From assembly GCF_030819275.1 (NCBI RefSeq), contig NZ_JAUTBL010000001.1, positions 1,084,501 through 1,148,500 of the forward strand: DNA of 64,000 nt, given 5' to 3'. A program made the position numbers and the translations under genes. This DNA is from Agrobacterium larrymoorei (lineage in GTDB: Bacteria; Pseudomonadota; Alphaproteobacteria; Rhizobiales; Rhizobiaceae). Of the stretch, positions 37,047 through 44,750 are shown piece after piece; position 1 is the first letter of the stretch, and each line of letters opens with the position of its first letter. A model generated the notes under the pieces. It was not told the origin of the DNA and made no database searches. It was given only the letters and a program-made list of their open reading frames with translations.

Positions 37047-37237
37047 GCTTTCAGTCTCCCTTGCTTGCTATGGATTAACAAAATCTCTGTTTCAGTCAAA
37101 GACTCTCGACCCATGCAAATTTGTCGTGACTGTCATCTAAAGGAGTTCGAGCTCTGCCGCATGGCTCCTTCTCTATATCATGAGTTGTAGATTGTGGGTT
37201 TTTTCCCATATTCAGGACAACCCAAAAGGAGAAAGAA

Positions 37238-37405
37238 ATGCGTTCGGTTGCAAAGACATCGCGTAAGTTTTTGAGTGAAACCCTTGCCGTTTTCGGCGCT
37301 GCCGTTTCGGTCTCCGCCGCTGTGCGCGCGCACCGCAAGCCTGCCGGTTCCGATCTTGATGCGCTTGGCATCGATCCCAAGGCTTTCGATAAGGTTCAGC
37401 TGTAA
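37238..37405 (+). CDS. Small conserved-looking protein, 55 aa
   Basis: MRSVAKTSRKFLSETLAVFG opens a 55-aa basic, alanine-rich product ending in DLDALGIDPKAFDKVQL. AAAAGGAG is 6 nt before the ATG, and a 13-bp stem terminator follows at 37453, so it has the structure of a genuine single-gene unit. A central AVFGAAVSVSAAV stretch could be a weak membrane helix. I do not recognise a family. Confidence 0.65.
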   Translation: MRSVAKTSRKFLSETLAVFGAAVSVSAAVRAHRKPAGSDLDALGIDPKAFDKVQL

Positions 37406-37452
37406 GATACGATCGCCCGCCCGCCGGGCTGCGCGTCTCTTAGTCCAGCTTC

Positions 37453-37493
37453 AAAAGCCGGGCGCCGCTTGATGCAGCGCCCGGCTTTTCTGT
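37453..37493 (+). terminator. Rho-independent terminator after the small ORF
   Basis: AAAAGCCGGGCGC (37453-37465) pairs with GCGCCCGGCTTTT (37477-37489), then CTGTTTT. It probably also serves the blc operon, arriving from the right. Confidence 0.9.
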
Positions 37494-37544
37494 TTTAGAC
37501 CAGCGACGAAGAAGCGCGCCAACGTCGCAAATGAGAATGGCGTC

Positions 37545-38336
37545 TCAGCCGTAATAGTCCGGGGCCTTCTTGAAGGTCGACCAGGCATCGGGATCATGTC
37601 CCGTCACCACGATCGCATCCGCCTTTTCTGCGACGGTTCTGAGCTTTTGTACGGAGCGTACAGTATCCACCGTCGAGGCGAGGAACCCTGGCAGAGCCTT
37701 TTCTTCCCAGTGATCGAGCGTATAGGCGGCATCGATGGTCAGCAGCAGCGGCTTGCTGTCCGGCACCCGCACCAGGAAGGACTGGTGGCCGGGAGCATGG
37801 CCTGGCGTGAAGATGGTCGTAAGCGTGCCATCGCCATAGATGTCATAGAAATCGTCATCGGTGCCGTTCAAGAACTGCCATTTCAGGCCCGGCTTGTCGA
37901 AGTCCTTGCGGATATAGCCGCCTGCCGCAAACCAGTCCGGCGTGAAGGCGTATTCGTACTCCCGGCGCTGGACGATGTGTGTCGCATTCGGGAAGCGGCC
38001 GATCGCGCCGGTATGATCAAGATGCAGGTGGGATTGGACGACGTATTTGACATCCGCAGGGTCGAATCCGAGCGCCTTGATCTGGTCGACGCAACCCTGG
38101 TCCTTGTCCAGAACCGGCCAGTAAACATCGCAAACGCCACCCCAATGACCGTGTGGGTCGGTGGCGACTTCGATCGCGTTTCCGCCGTCGATGACGGTAT
38201 GCCCATCCGGGTGGGTGATCAGGAAGAAAGGAACGGGTATTTCGTAATCCGCGCCGTCTCCCTGGTTCATCTTGATGTTGTGGACCTTGCATTTCAAGGT
38301 TCCGGATTGAAGCATATAGAGCCTGATATCAGTCAT
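37545..38336 (-). CDS. blcC: Gamma-butyrolactonase / N-acyl-homoserine lactonase BlcC (AttM)
   Basis: A 263-aa metallo-beta-lactamase-fold lactonase. The dinuclear zinc motif HLHLDHTGAIG is near residue 112, HAPGHQSF provides a further His, and the sequence opens MTDIRLYMLQSGTLKCKVHN as in Agrobacterium BlcC. It hydrolyses gamma-butyrolactone to 4-hydroxybutyrate and also opens the lactone of acyl-homoserine lactones, quenching quorum signals. It is the last gene of blcABC; the operon order and divergent blcR match the known Agrobacterium locus. Confidence 0.96.
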   Translation of the reverse strand: MTDIRLYMLQSGTLKCKVHNIKMNQGDGADYEIPVPFFLITHPDGHTVIDGGNAIEVATDPHGHWGGVCDVYWPVLDKDQGCVDQIKALGFDPADVKYVVQSHLHLDHTGAIGRFPNATHIVQRREYEYAFTPDWFAAGGYIRKDFDKPGLKWQFLNGTDDDFYDIYGDGTLTTIFTPGHAPGHQSFLVRVPDSKPLLLTIDAAYTLDHWEEKALPGFLASTVDTVRSVQKLRTVAEKADAIVVTGHDPDAWSTFKKAPDYYG

Positions 38337-38380
38337 AAACGTTTCCTCCCTACGAAGACATTTCCTGAATGGTTAGGTGA

Positions 38381-39541
38381 TCAGAATGCTTCCCGATAAA
38401 GCGCCAGCGCATCCTCTTCGCGGACCTCGACCGGGTTGTTGACGAGCAGACGCGTCTGCTTCATGGCGTCCGATGCCAGCATGGCCAGGCTGTTGTCGGT
38501 GACGCCGACATCTCTTAAACGGCGTGGTGCACCGCTCTCATCCATTAGCCTTTCCATATGCTGAACGAACGCGTTCGAACGGGCTGCGGCATCACCTTCG
38601 CCTGGCACCTTCAGTACATCGGCAAGCTCGGCATAAAGTGGTGCAGCAGCGGCGGCATTGAAACGAAGAACGGGGCCAAGCATCAGCGCGTTGGAGAGGC
38701 CGTGCGGAACGTGATAGTGGCCCCCTAGCGGGTAGGCGAGAGCATGGACAGCCGCAACCGGCGAGTTGGCAAAGGCCTGGCCGGCAAGGGTGGCGCCGAG
38801 CAACATGGCCTCGCGCGACTCACGGTTCGCACCGTCCTTGCAGGCGGCGACCAGATTGTCTCCCAGAAGACGAAGCGCTTCGCGCGCCAGGCAATCGGAG
38901 AGCGGGTTCTTTTTGTGCTTACTGGTATAGGCTTCGATTGCGTGAACCATCGCATCGATGCCGGTGGCAGCGGTGTGGACCTGCGGCAGGCCCACCGTCA
39001 ACGCGGCGTCTAGAAGCACGAAATCGGCAAAAAGCTGGGGTGAAACGACGCCCATCTTGGTGGTCTCGCCGGTGGTGATGATCGAGATATTGGTGACCTC
39101 GGAGCCCGTTCCCGCTGTCGTCGGTACCAGCACCAGCGGTGCGCGTGATCCCTTGACGTTGCCGATGCCGTACATGTCCGCGAGCGACTGATCGGAAACC
39201 AGAAGCACGGCCACTAGCTTGGCGATATCGAGCGACGACCCGCCGCCGAGGCCGATGACGATATCCGCCCCGAATTCTTTGGCGGAGGAGGCGCATTCCG
39301 CAACCACATGTTCGGGCGGATCGGCCACCACCTTGTCGAAGGTCTCGACGGAAAAGCCACTGGCAGACAGGGCTTCGGTGATCGGTTGAGTAAGCCCTGC
39401 CTTTACGAGACCGCTGTCAGTAATGAGAAGCGCTTTCCGCTGCGAAAACCGGCCAGCCAGGATGTCTCCAAGCTTTGCGGCCCCGCCCCATGCGATCTGC
39501 ATGGATGGAACGGTTCGAAACTCGAACGGATTGATGGTCAT
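38381..39541 (-). CDS. blcB: Iron-containing 4-hydroxybutyrate dehydrogenase BlcB (AttL)
   Basis: A 386-aa group III alcohol dehydrogenase. NAD-binding GLGGGSSLDIAKL is near residue 98, VPTTAGTGSEVTN is near 140, and iron-ligand histidines lie in AVHALAYPLGGHYHVPHG. In blc it oxidises 4-hydroxybutyrate to succinic semialdehyde. It sits between blcC (44 bp) and blcA (20 bp) on the same strand. Confidence 0.95.
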   Translation of the reverse strand: MTINPFEFRTVPSMQIAWGGAAKLGDILAGRFSQRKALLITDSGLVKAGLTQPITEALSASGFSVETFDKVVADPPEHVVAECASSAKEFGADIVIGLGGGSSLDIAKLVAVLLVSDQSLADMYGIGNVKGSRAPLVLVPTTAGTGSEVTNISIITTGETTKMGVVSPQLFADFVLLDAALTVGLPQVHTAATGIDAMVHAIEAYTSKHKKNPLSDCLAREALRLLGDNLVAACKDGANRESREAMLLGATLAGQAFANSPVAAVHALAYPLGGHYHVPHGLSNALMLGPVLRFNAAAAAPLYAELADVLKVPGEGDAAARSNAFVQHMERLMDESGAPRRLRDVGVTDNSLAMLASDAMKQTRLLVNNPVEVREEDALALYREAF

Positions 39542-39561
39542 TTTATCCTCCCAATCACGTC

Positions 39562-41016
39562 TCAGCTGAGAGCCGAGCAGAGATATTTGATTTCAAGATA
39601 CTCATCGATACCGAAGTGGGATCCCTCGCGGCCAAGGCCCGATTGCTTGACGCCGCCAAAGGGAGCAACCTCGTTGGAGATCAATCCGGTGTTGTGGCCG
39701 ACCATGCCGTAATCCAGGGCTTCCGCGACGCGCCATGTGCGGCTGAAGCTCTCGGTGTAGAAGTAGGCTGCGAGGCCAAACTCCGTATCATTGGCCATGG
39801 CAATCACCTCGTCTTCCCTCTCGAAACGAAAAAGCGGCGCAACGGGCCCAAAGGTTTCTTCGCGGGCGACCTTCATTGCCTGCGTCGCGCCGGCAATCAC
39901 GGTCGGCTCGAAGAACGTGCCACCGAGAGCATGTCGTCCGCCGCCGGTGATGACGGTAGCACCCTTCGCCCGGGCGTCAGCGACGTGATCCTCGACCTTC
40001 TTGACAGCGTCCTCATCGATCAGCGGCCCGATCGTCACCCCTTCCTCGGTCCCCACGCCAACCTTCATGGCCTTTACTTTCTCGGCCAGTTTCTCTGCAA
40101 AACTGTCGAAGATTGCGTCCTGAACATAGATGCGGTTGCTACACACACATGTCTGTCCGGCGTTGCGATACTTCGATGCAATCGCGCCTTCCACCGCGGC
40201 GTCGATATTGGCGTCGTCGAAGACGATAAAGGGTGCGTTGCCGCCGAGTTCGAGCGACAGCTTCTTGATCGTCGGTGCCGACTGCGCCATCAGTACACGT
40301 CCAACCTCCGTCGATCCGGTGAAGGATATTTTTCGCACCGTGTCGCTCTCGGTGAAAATCTTGCCGATCTCCCTCGCCTCGCCCGTCACGACCTGAAAGA
40401 CCCCTGCCGGAATGCCTGCTTCTTCGGCAAGAACGCCTAGAGCGAGCGCGGTAAGCGGGGTTTGTTCGGCAGGCTTGACGATCATCGTGCAGCCCGCGGC
40501 AAGCGCCGGTGCGGCTTTGCGGGTGATCATGGCCGCTGGAAAATTCCAAGGCGTGATCGCCGCGCAGACGCCGATAGGCTGCTTCAGGATCGTGATCCGC
40601 TTGTCTGTTGTGGGGGCAGGGATGGTTTCGCCATAGACCCGTTTTGCTTCCTCGGCGAACCACTCCACGAAAGACGCCGCATAGAGCGCTTCGCCCTTGG
40701 CCTCGGCAATCGGCTTGCCCTGTTCTGCTGTCATCAGTGTTGCAAGGTCGTCGGCATTTGCCACCATCAAATCAAACCAGCGCCTCAGCACAGTTGCGCG
40801 CTCCTTGGCGGCGCGGTTCCTCCAGCTGACAAAGGCTTTTTCAGCCGCCTCAACCGCGCGCTCTACTTGGCTCGGCGTCAGAGAGGGGACTTCAGCAATC
40901 ACCTCGCCGTTTGCCGGATTTTCAACCTTGATGGTTTCAGACCTATCCGATTGAATCCAGTTCCCGTTGATCAGGCATGCATTGGTTAGAAGGTGAGGAT
41001 TTTTCAGCTTGAGCAC
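39562..41016 (-). CDS. blcA: Succinate semialdehyde dehydrogenase BlcA (AttK)
   Basis: A 484-aa NAD(P)-dependent aldehyde dehydrogenase. The catalytic motifs are LELGGNAPFIVFDDA (general-base Glu) and NAGQTCVCSNRIYV (nucleophile Cys); FTGSTEVGR is the cofactor loop. The start is the GTG at 41014-41016, with GGAG 8 nt upstream and LKLKNPHLL following; a TTG at 41040 would lie in the BlcR operator. It converts succinic semialdehyde to succinate and is the first gene of blcABC. Confidence 0.95.
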   Translation of the reverse strand: MLKLKNPHLLTNACLINGNWIQSDRSETIKVENPANGEVIAEVPSLTPSQVERAVEAAEKAFVSWRNRAAKERATVLRRWFDLMVANADDLATLMTAEQGKPIAEAKGEALYAASFVEWFAEEAKRVYGETIPAPTTDKRITILKQPIGVCAAITPWNFPAAMITRKAAPALAAGCTMIVKPAEQTPLTALALGVLAEEAGIPAGVFQVVTGEAREIGKIFTESDTVRKISFTGSTEVGRVLMAQSAPTIKKLSLELGGNAPFIVFDDANIDAAVEGAIASKYRNAGQTCVCSNRIYVQDAIFDSFAEKLAEKVKAMKVGVGTEEGVTIGPLIDEDAVKKVEDHVADARAKGATVITGGGRHALGGTFFEPTVIAGATQAMKVAREETFGPVAPLFRFEREDEVIAMANDTEFGLAAYFYTESFSRTWRVAEALDYGMVGHNTGLISNEVAPFGGVKQSGLGREGSHFGIDEYLEIKYLCSALS

Positions 41017-41033
41017 TGCGTGATCTCCAGTTA

Positions 41034-41051
41034 AGTTCAACTAATTGAACT
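41034..41051. promoter_or_regulatory. BlcR operator palindrome
   Basis: AGTTCAACTAATTGAACT is an 18-bp inverted repeat (7-bp arms, 4-bp centre) between blcA and blcR. A further half-site ATTGAACT is at 41063-41070. Position agrees with the known BlcR-binding region between the divergent genes, with one full and one weaker site. Confidence 0.8.
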
Positions 41052-41105
41052 GTGATCCGTGTATTGAACTATGATGGCTGGCGCCGATCCTGTCAAGGAG
41101 ATGAA

Positions 41106-41882
41106 ATGCAAACAGACGCGCTCGACATATCGTCTGCCCAAACAGTACCGGCCTTGCGCCGGGCGGTTGGCATTCTCGATATTCTCGCTACAGGCAAAAA
41201 TCTGACGGCGGCCGAAATCGCCCGAGCACTTGGTCTCCCCAAGAGCACCGCGCACGGACTGCTGGCGGTGATGAGCGAGCTCGATCTGGTGGCGAAAACA
41301 CCGGATGGAACGTTGAGGATCGGACCTCATCCGCTGAGATGGGCAAATGCCTTTTTGTCCCAGCTCGATATCGTCACGACCTTCCAAGAGGTGCTTGCGC
41401 GGGACCGCAAGCTTGACCCTTACACGGTGACGCTGACGGTTCGAGAGGGGGCAGAAGTCGTCTATGTCGGCTGTCGTAATTCAGATCAGCCGCTGGGGCA
41501 GACCTTCCGCATTGGCATGAGACTGCCAGCGCCTTTTACAGCCACTGGAAAGATGCTGCTGTCGGATCTCAAACCGGCTGAGCTCGGCCATCTGCTCGCT
41601 GATTTTCCCAAGCCCCTGACAAGGCGGAGCGTCCGCACAGTCGAGGAGCTTGAGAAAGAGCTTGAGCTCACGCGAGAGCGAGGCTTTTCCATCGATGACG
41701 GGCAAATCCGCGACGGCATGATCTGTATAGGGGCTGCAGTTCGAGACCACTCCGGGGCCGCGGTCGCCGGGATTGCGATCAGCATTTTGCGCAGCGAAGC
41801 AAGCGGTGACAGGACGGCGGAACTCGGGGCGCAGTTGCAGGCAATCGCAAGGGGCATGTCCGAAGGAATTGGCGGCGCCTGA
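41106..41882 (+). CDS. blcR: IclR-family repressor BlcR (AttJ)
   Basis: A 258-aa IclR-type repressor. The winged helix is at about residues 15-75 (LRRAVGILDILATGKNLTAAEIARALGLPKSTAHGLLAVMSELDL), and the GAF-like effector domain at about 90-250 includes MRLPAPFTATGKMLLSDL. The ATG at 41106 follows AAGGAGATGAA and fits the IclR N-terminus; the frame is open to 41052. It is divergent from blcABC and releases the operator in response to succinic semialdehyde in Agrobacterium (family knowledge). Confidence 0.94.
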   Translation: MQTDALDISSAQTVPALRRAVGILDILATGKNLTAAEIARALGLPKSTAHGLLAVMSELDLVAKTPDGTLRIGPHPLRWANAFLSQLDIVTTFQEVLARDRKLDPYTVTLTVREGAEVVYVGCRNSDQPLGQTFRIGMRLPAPFTATGKMLLSDLKPAELGHLLADFPKPLTRRSVRTVEELEKELELTRERGFSIDDGQIRDGMICIGAAVRDHSGAAVAGIAISILRSEASGDRTAELGAQLQAIARGMSEGIGGA

Positions 41883-41929
41883 CGATCTCGATCCAATCGG
41901 CCGGATAAGGAGGTGGGGGCGTAGAGCTG

Positions 41930-41967
41930 AGTGTCGATGGGAAACATAGGATTCACCACCGACACTC
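41930..41967. other. Hairpin after blcR
   Basis: GAGTGTCG-A-TGG (41930-41941) pairs with CCA-C-CGACACTC (41956-41967). There is no T-tract; it may mark the 3' end of the blcR transcript. Confidence 0.45.
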
Positions 41968-41995
41968 CAGCCGTTCCCTTCTGCGCCGTAGCGAC

Positions 41996-42352
41996 CTAGA
42001 GCGTTTCCTTGTTAAATAGAAACGTTCTGCCGGAGCAGGTTTTCGTCAGGGCAAAGGCGATTGGCGAAGGGCATACCCAAAGGTACGGTCGAGCCGATCG
42101 CCTTTGAGCCTGGCGGAAAGATGCCCGGCCCTCCCGTCGCGCCGCTTCGCCGTGCGAAGCGATTAGCGCGCCGGGCGATTGAAGCTCTTGCAGATTTGCC
42201 AGCAAATCTGCGGGAGGGTTGGTTGAAACGGGCCACCTGCTTGCCCGGGCGCCTTGGCCGTATGCTTTGGCTACGGCACGCGCCCTCCGGACAATCAGTC
42301 GATCCCGTTTGAACCAACAGAACTGTTTCTATTTAACAAGGAAACGCTCTAG
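41996..42352. mobile_element. 357-bp nested-hairpin repeat element with terminal inverted repeats (MITE-like)
   Basis: Both ends carry the same inverted repeat: 28 identical bases starting CTAGAGCGTTTCC, then one indel before GTTCTG (left end 41996-42029, right end 42318-42352). Inside are further perfect palindromes: CGCTTCGC-CGT-GCGAAGCG (42143-42161) and GCAGATTTGC-CA-GCAAATCTGC (42190-42211), plus the pair AAAGGCGAT/ATCGCCTTT around 42054-42115. An 83-codon ORF (42061-42312) fits inside but has no ribosome site. There is no transposase, so it would be mobilised in trans. Confidence 0.78.
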
Positions 42353-43192
42353 GGTCGAAACCCAATCAAATTGTTGATGAAATTGGCTATCTATGATTCA
42401 CTACCTGTAGAAGCAGGAGTGTTTGACCATGGCGGGCGAATTTTGGCTTGATGACGAACAGTGGGCAGTGATTTCGCCGCTGCTTCCGACCAACCAACCC
42501 GGCGCTCATCGTACTGACGATCGCCGGGTTATCAGCGGCATCATCCACGTCTTGCGATCCGGTTGCCGCTGGCAGGATTGTCCATCCTGCTACGGGCCTT
42601 CGACAACGATCTATAATCGCTTCCATCGCTGGTCTGCAAAAGGGATATGGCGGCGACTGTTTGAGTCTCTGGTGCAAACGACCGATCGCGACATCCATAT
42701 GATCGATAGCACCACCGCAAAGGCACACCGTTCTGCCGCTGGTGGAAAAGGGGGGCGGATGCCGAAGCAATTGGTCGATCGAGAGGCGGCAGATCGACAA
42801 AAGTCCATGCTGTTGTCGATGGTTGTGGCCGTCCAGTCGCGTTGCGAATAACGCCTGGGCAACGTGGTGATGCACCCATTGCCATCCCGCTCCTTGATCC
42901 CCTGCCTCCGACACGTCTGTGCGCCGCAGATACGGCTTACGACAGCGACGCCTTACGCAGCTTCCTGAGGGCACGCGGCACGCAACCAGTCATCCCAAAC
43001 AATCCAACCCGAAAGAGGATCAGACCGTTCGACCCGGTCGCCTACCGAAGACGGAATATAATCGAGCGGACATTCTGCCGTCTCAAGGACTGGAGACGTG
43101 TCGCGACGCGATACGACAAGCTCATGATAAACTTCGAGGCAACGTGCTACATTGCAGCGATCGTCACATGGTGGATCAATTGAGTCTGGAGC
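42353..43192 (+). mobile_element. IS5-family insertion sequence, IS427-like
   Basis: About 840 bp bounded by CTAG on both sides (42349-42352 and 43193-43196), consistent with a 4-bp (or TA) target duplication. The two ends are imperfect inverted repeats matching at about 15 of the first 21 positions counted from CTAG. It carries one frameshifted transposase gene. It has inserted exactly at the right end of the 357-bp element and at the stop codon of the PNPOx-like gene. Confidence 0.85.
42429..43183 (+). CDS. IS427-type DDE transposase, read through a -1 frameshift
   Basis: The first frame (42429-42851) opens MAGEFWLDDEQWAVISPLLP and contains the first catalytic Asp in MIDSTTAKAHRSA. The second frame, -1 relative to it and open from the A4G6 run at 42746-42755, continues GADAEAIGRSRGG, then ALRITPGQRGDAPIAIPLL, with the second Asp in AADTAYDS and the Glu in IIERTFCRLKDWRR. 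The fused product is about 250 aa with all three DDE residues. The slippery run suggests programmed frameshifting rather than decay. CAGGAG lies upstream of the ATG. Confidence 0.88.
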
Positions 43193-43627
43193 CTAGAGAT
43201 CGATCGTGCCGTTTTCTTCCCCGTCCCAATATTGCACACGCACGCCGCGCACCTTGATCAGAACCAGGCCTGGGGTATCGACACCTTCGGTGAACCAGCG
43301 ATCGAGATCGGAAACCCAGTGGCGCTCGAAAGCGGCCTTGTCGTCGATGAGTTCTGCCGCGCCCTCGATCGAGATGAACATGCCGGGCTTGCCAAGCAGG
43401 CTCGGCGGTTCGGTGAAGGAAAGCGTCACTTGAGGATTGCGGTTGATGTGGGAAACCTTGTTGGTATCTTTCAGGGAAAAGAACCAGGAATCGCCATCGT
43501 AAGCCACATCTCCGTTATTGCTCATCGGGCGATTGGTGATCGCGCCGGATGAGCCATGGGTCGCCATCATGCAGAAGTCGATCTTCTTCATCGTTGAAGC
43601 GATGTCTTCGATTGTTTTACTCGCCAT
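43193..43627 (-). CDS. Pyridoxamine 5'-phosphate oxidase-related (general stress) protein
   Basis: A 144-aa FMN-binding split-barrel protein: FCMMATHGSSGAITNRPMSNNGDVAYDGDSWFFSLKDTNKVSHINRNPQVTLSF matches the general stress protein 26 branch of the PNPOx-like family. It probably binds a flavin or F420-type cofactor; no enzymatic reaction is assigned. AAGGAAG precedes the ATG. Its TAG stop is the CTAG at the junction with the IS element, so the reading frame ends at the insertion site and is intact. Confidence 0.85.
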   Translation of the reverse strand: MASKTIEDIASTMKKIDFCMMATHGSSGAITNRPMSNNGDVAYDGDSWFFSLKDTNKVSHINRNPQVTLSFTEPPSLLGKPGMFISIEGAAELIDDKAAFERHWVSDLDRWFTEGVDTPGLVLIKVRGVRVQYWDGEENGTIDL

Positions 43628-43681
43628 GGAAGGCTTCCTTTTCTTAAACGTGGATGATCGGAAGGTCTTGAGCGTATTTCG

Positions 43682-44509
43682 TCAGCGGTCGGGCAAGGCG
43701 GAGCGTACGGATCGCTTCACTGCACTCAAGGAAGGGCTGGGGATCGTGCGATAGCGGGCTTCAATCAGATTGTAGACACCGAAAGCGGCGAGCCCTGCGG
43801 CGACGCAGATGTAAAGAGCGCTGCCAAATGGCATCTGCCTCAGCCACTGCATCGCATCGTCCATACTGCCGGCCTCTTGCGGATCGACCTTCATTCCAGC
43901 CGTGATGAACAGAATGCCGATGATCGCAAACACCAGACCGCGTGCAACAAGCCCATAGATGCAAATCCAGGTGGCGATAGCGTTTTGGTCCGGGATGTGA
44001 AGATAGCGCTCGAATTTCCGCGTCAGTCCCTTTGCCGCCGTGACGCCACCGCCGATAACGAAGCCCGCGCCGACCGCGATCAGAAGGTAGGATCCGAAGG
44101 GCTGTGACATGATCCATTGGGCAAGATCTTTTTCACCCGATCCTTCATTGCCGCCACCGGCAAGAAAGCTATGGCCGAGCGCAAAACCGGCAAGTCCGAG
44201 ATAAGTGACAGCACTTCCGATCAGCGCCGTACGAACGACAAGGCCTTTTGCGCTGGTGCCGTGATCATCCGTATCGGCGATGGCTTGTGCCAAGCGCCAA
44301 CAGACGAAGCCGAGAAGCCCGATACCGATTGCACCGACCCAGATGCGCCCGAAAGGCTGGCTCAAAAGCGTCGAGAGCGCCGACTTCGTTTCGGTTTTCT
44401 CGCCTGCGACACCGGATAGCAGCGCCAGTCCACCAACGAGCATAAAGACGATGCCGCGTGCGGCGTAACCACTCTTGGCGAGCAGATCGAATCGGAAAGT
44501 TGAAGGCAT
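43682..44509 (-). CDS. DUF1206 membrane protein
   Basis: About 275 aa made of three repeats of two membrane helices; each repeat opens with a GYAARGIVF, GLVVRTALIGSAVTYLGLAG or GLVARGLVFAIIG type segment, characteristic of DUF1206. Each helix pair is followed by a QPFGRI or MPFGSALY motif. Located in the inner membrane, function unknown. The start at 44509 (MPSTFRFDLLAKSGYAARG) is preferred over 44605, whose extra residues look non-membrane and unlike the family. Confidence 0.85.
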   Translation of the reverse strand: MPSTFRFDLLAKSGYAARGIVFMLVGGLALLSGVAGEKTETKSALSTLLSQPFGRIWVGAIGIGLLGFVCWRLAQAIADTDDHGTSAKGLVVRTALIGSAVTYLGLAGFALGHSFLAGGGNEGSGEKDLAQWIMSQPFGSYLLIAVGAGFVIGGGVTAAKGLTRKFERYLHIPDQNAIATWICIYGLVARGLVFAIIGILFITAGMKVDPQEAGSMDDAMQWLRQMPFGSALYICVAAGLAAFGVYNLIEARYRTIPSPSLSAVKRSVRSALPDR

Positions 44510-44676
44510 GGCGGGTCCGCGGTGCTGGGAACAATGGGTCCCTAACGCGCTGTGCGGATGAAAGGTTGATCGATGGGGAAGAAAAAATCGCGAAGCGTTG
44601 AGCACTTGTTCGCGTAGGTGAGGTCATCGAGACCGTTTTTAGTTAGGGCTGACGCAGAAAAGATACTTCGAAAATG

Positions 44677-44712
44677 AAAAGCCGCCGGTCTCTGAACACG
44701 GACACCGGCGGC
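44677..44712 (-). terminator. Terminator of guaA
   Basis: On the minus strand GCCGCCGGT (44712-44704) pairs with ACCGGCGGC (44689-44681), followed by TTTTCATTTTC. Confidence 0.85.
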
Positions 44713-44750
44713 TCGAAATCATTATGTCATCGCATTGGGAAGACTCTCGA

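Noticed and set aside
42061..42312. 83-codon ORF inside the MITE-like element
   Set aside because: No ribosome site, proline/arginine-rich content from hairpin DNA, and it spans several palindromes; probably not translated.
42429..43183. Transposase as a decayed pseudogene
   Set aside because: Only a -1 shift at an A4G6 run separates the two frames and all three DDE residues remain, which fits programmed frameshifting.
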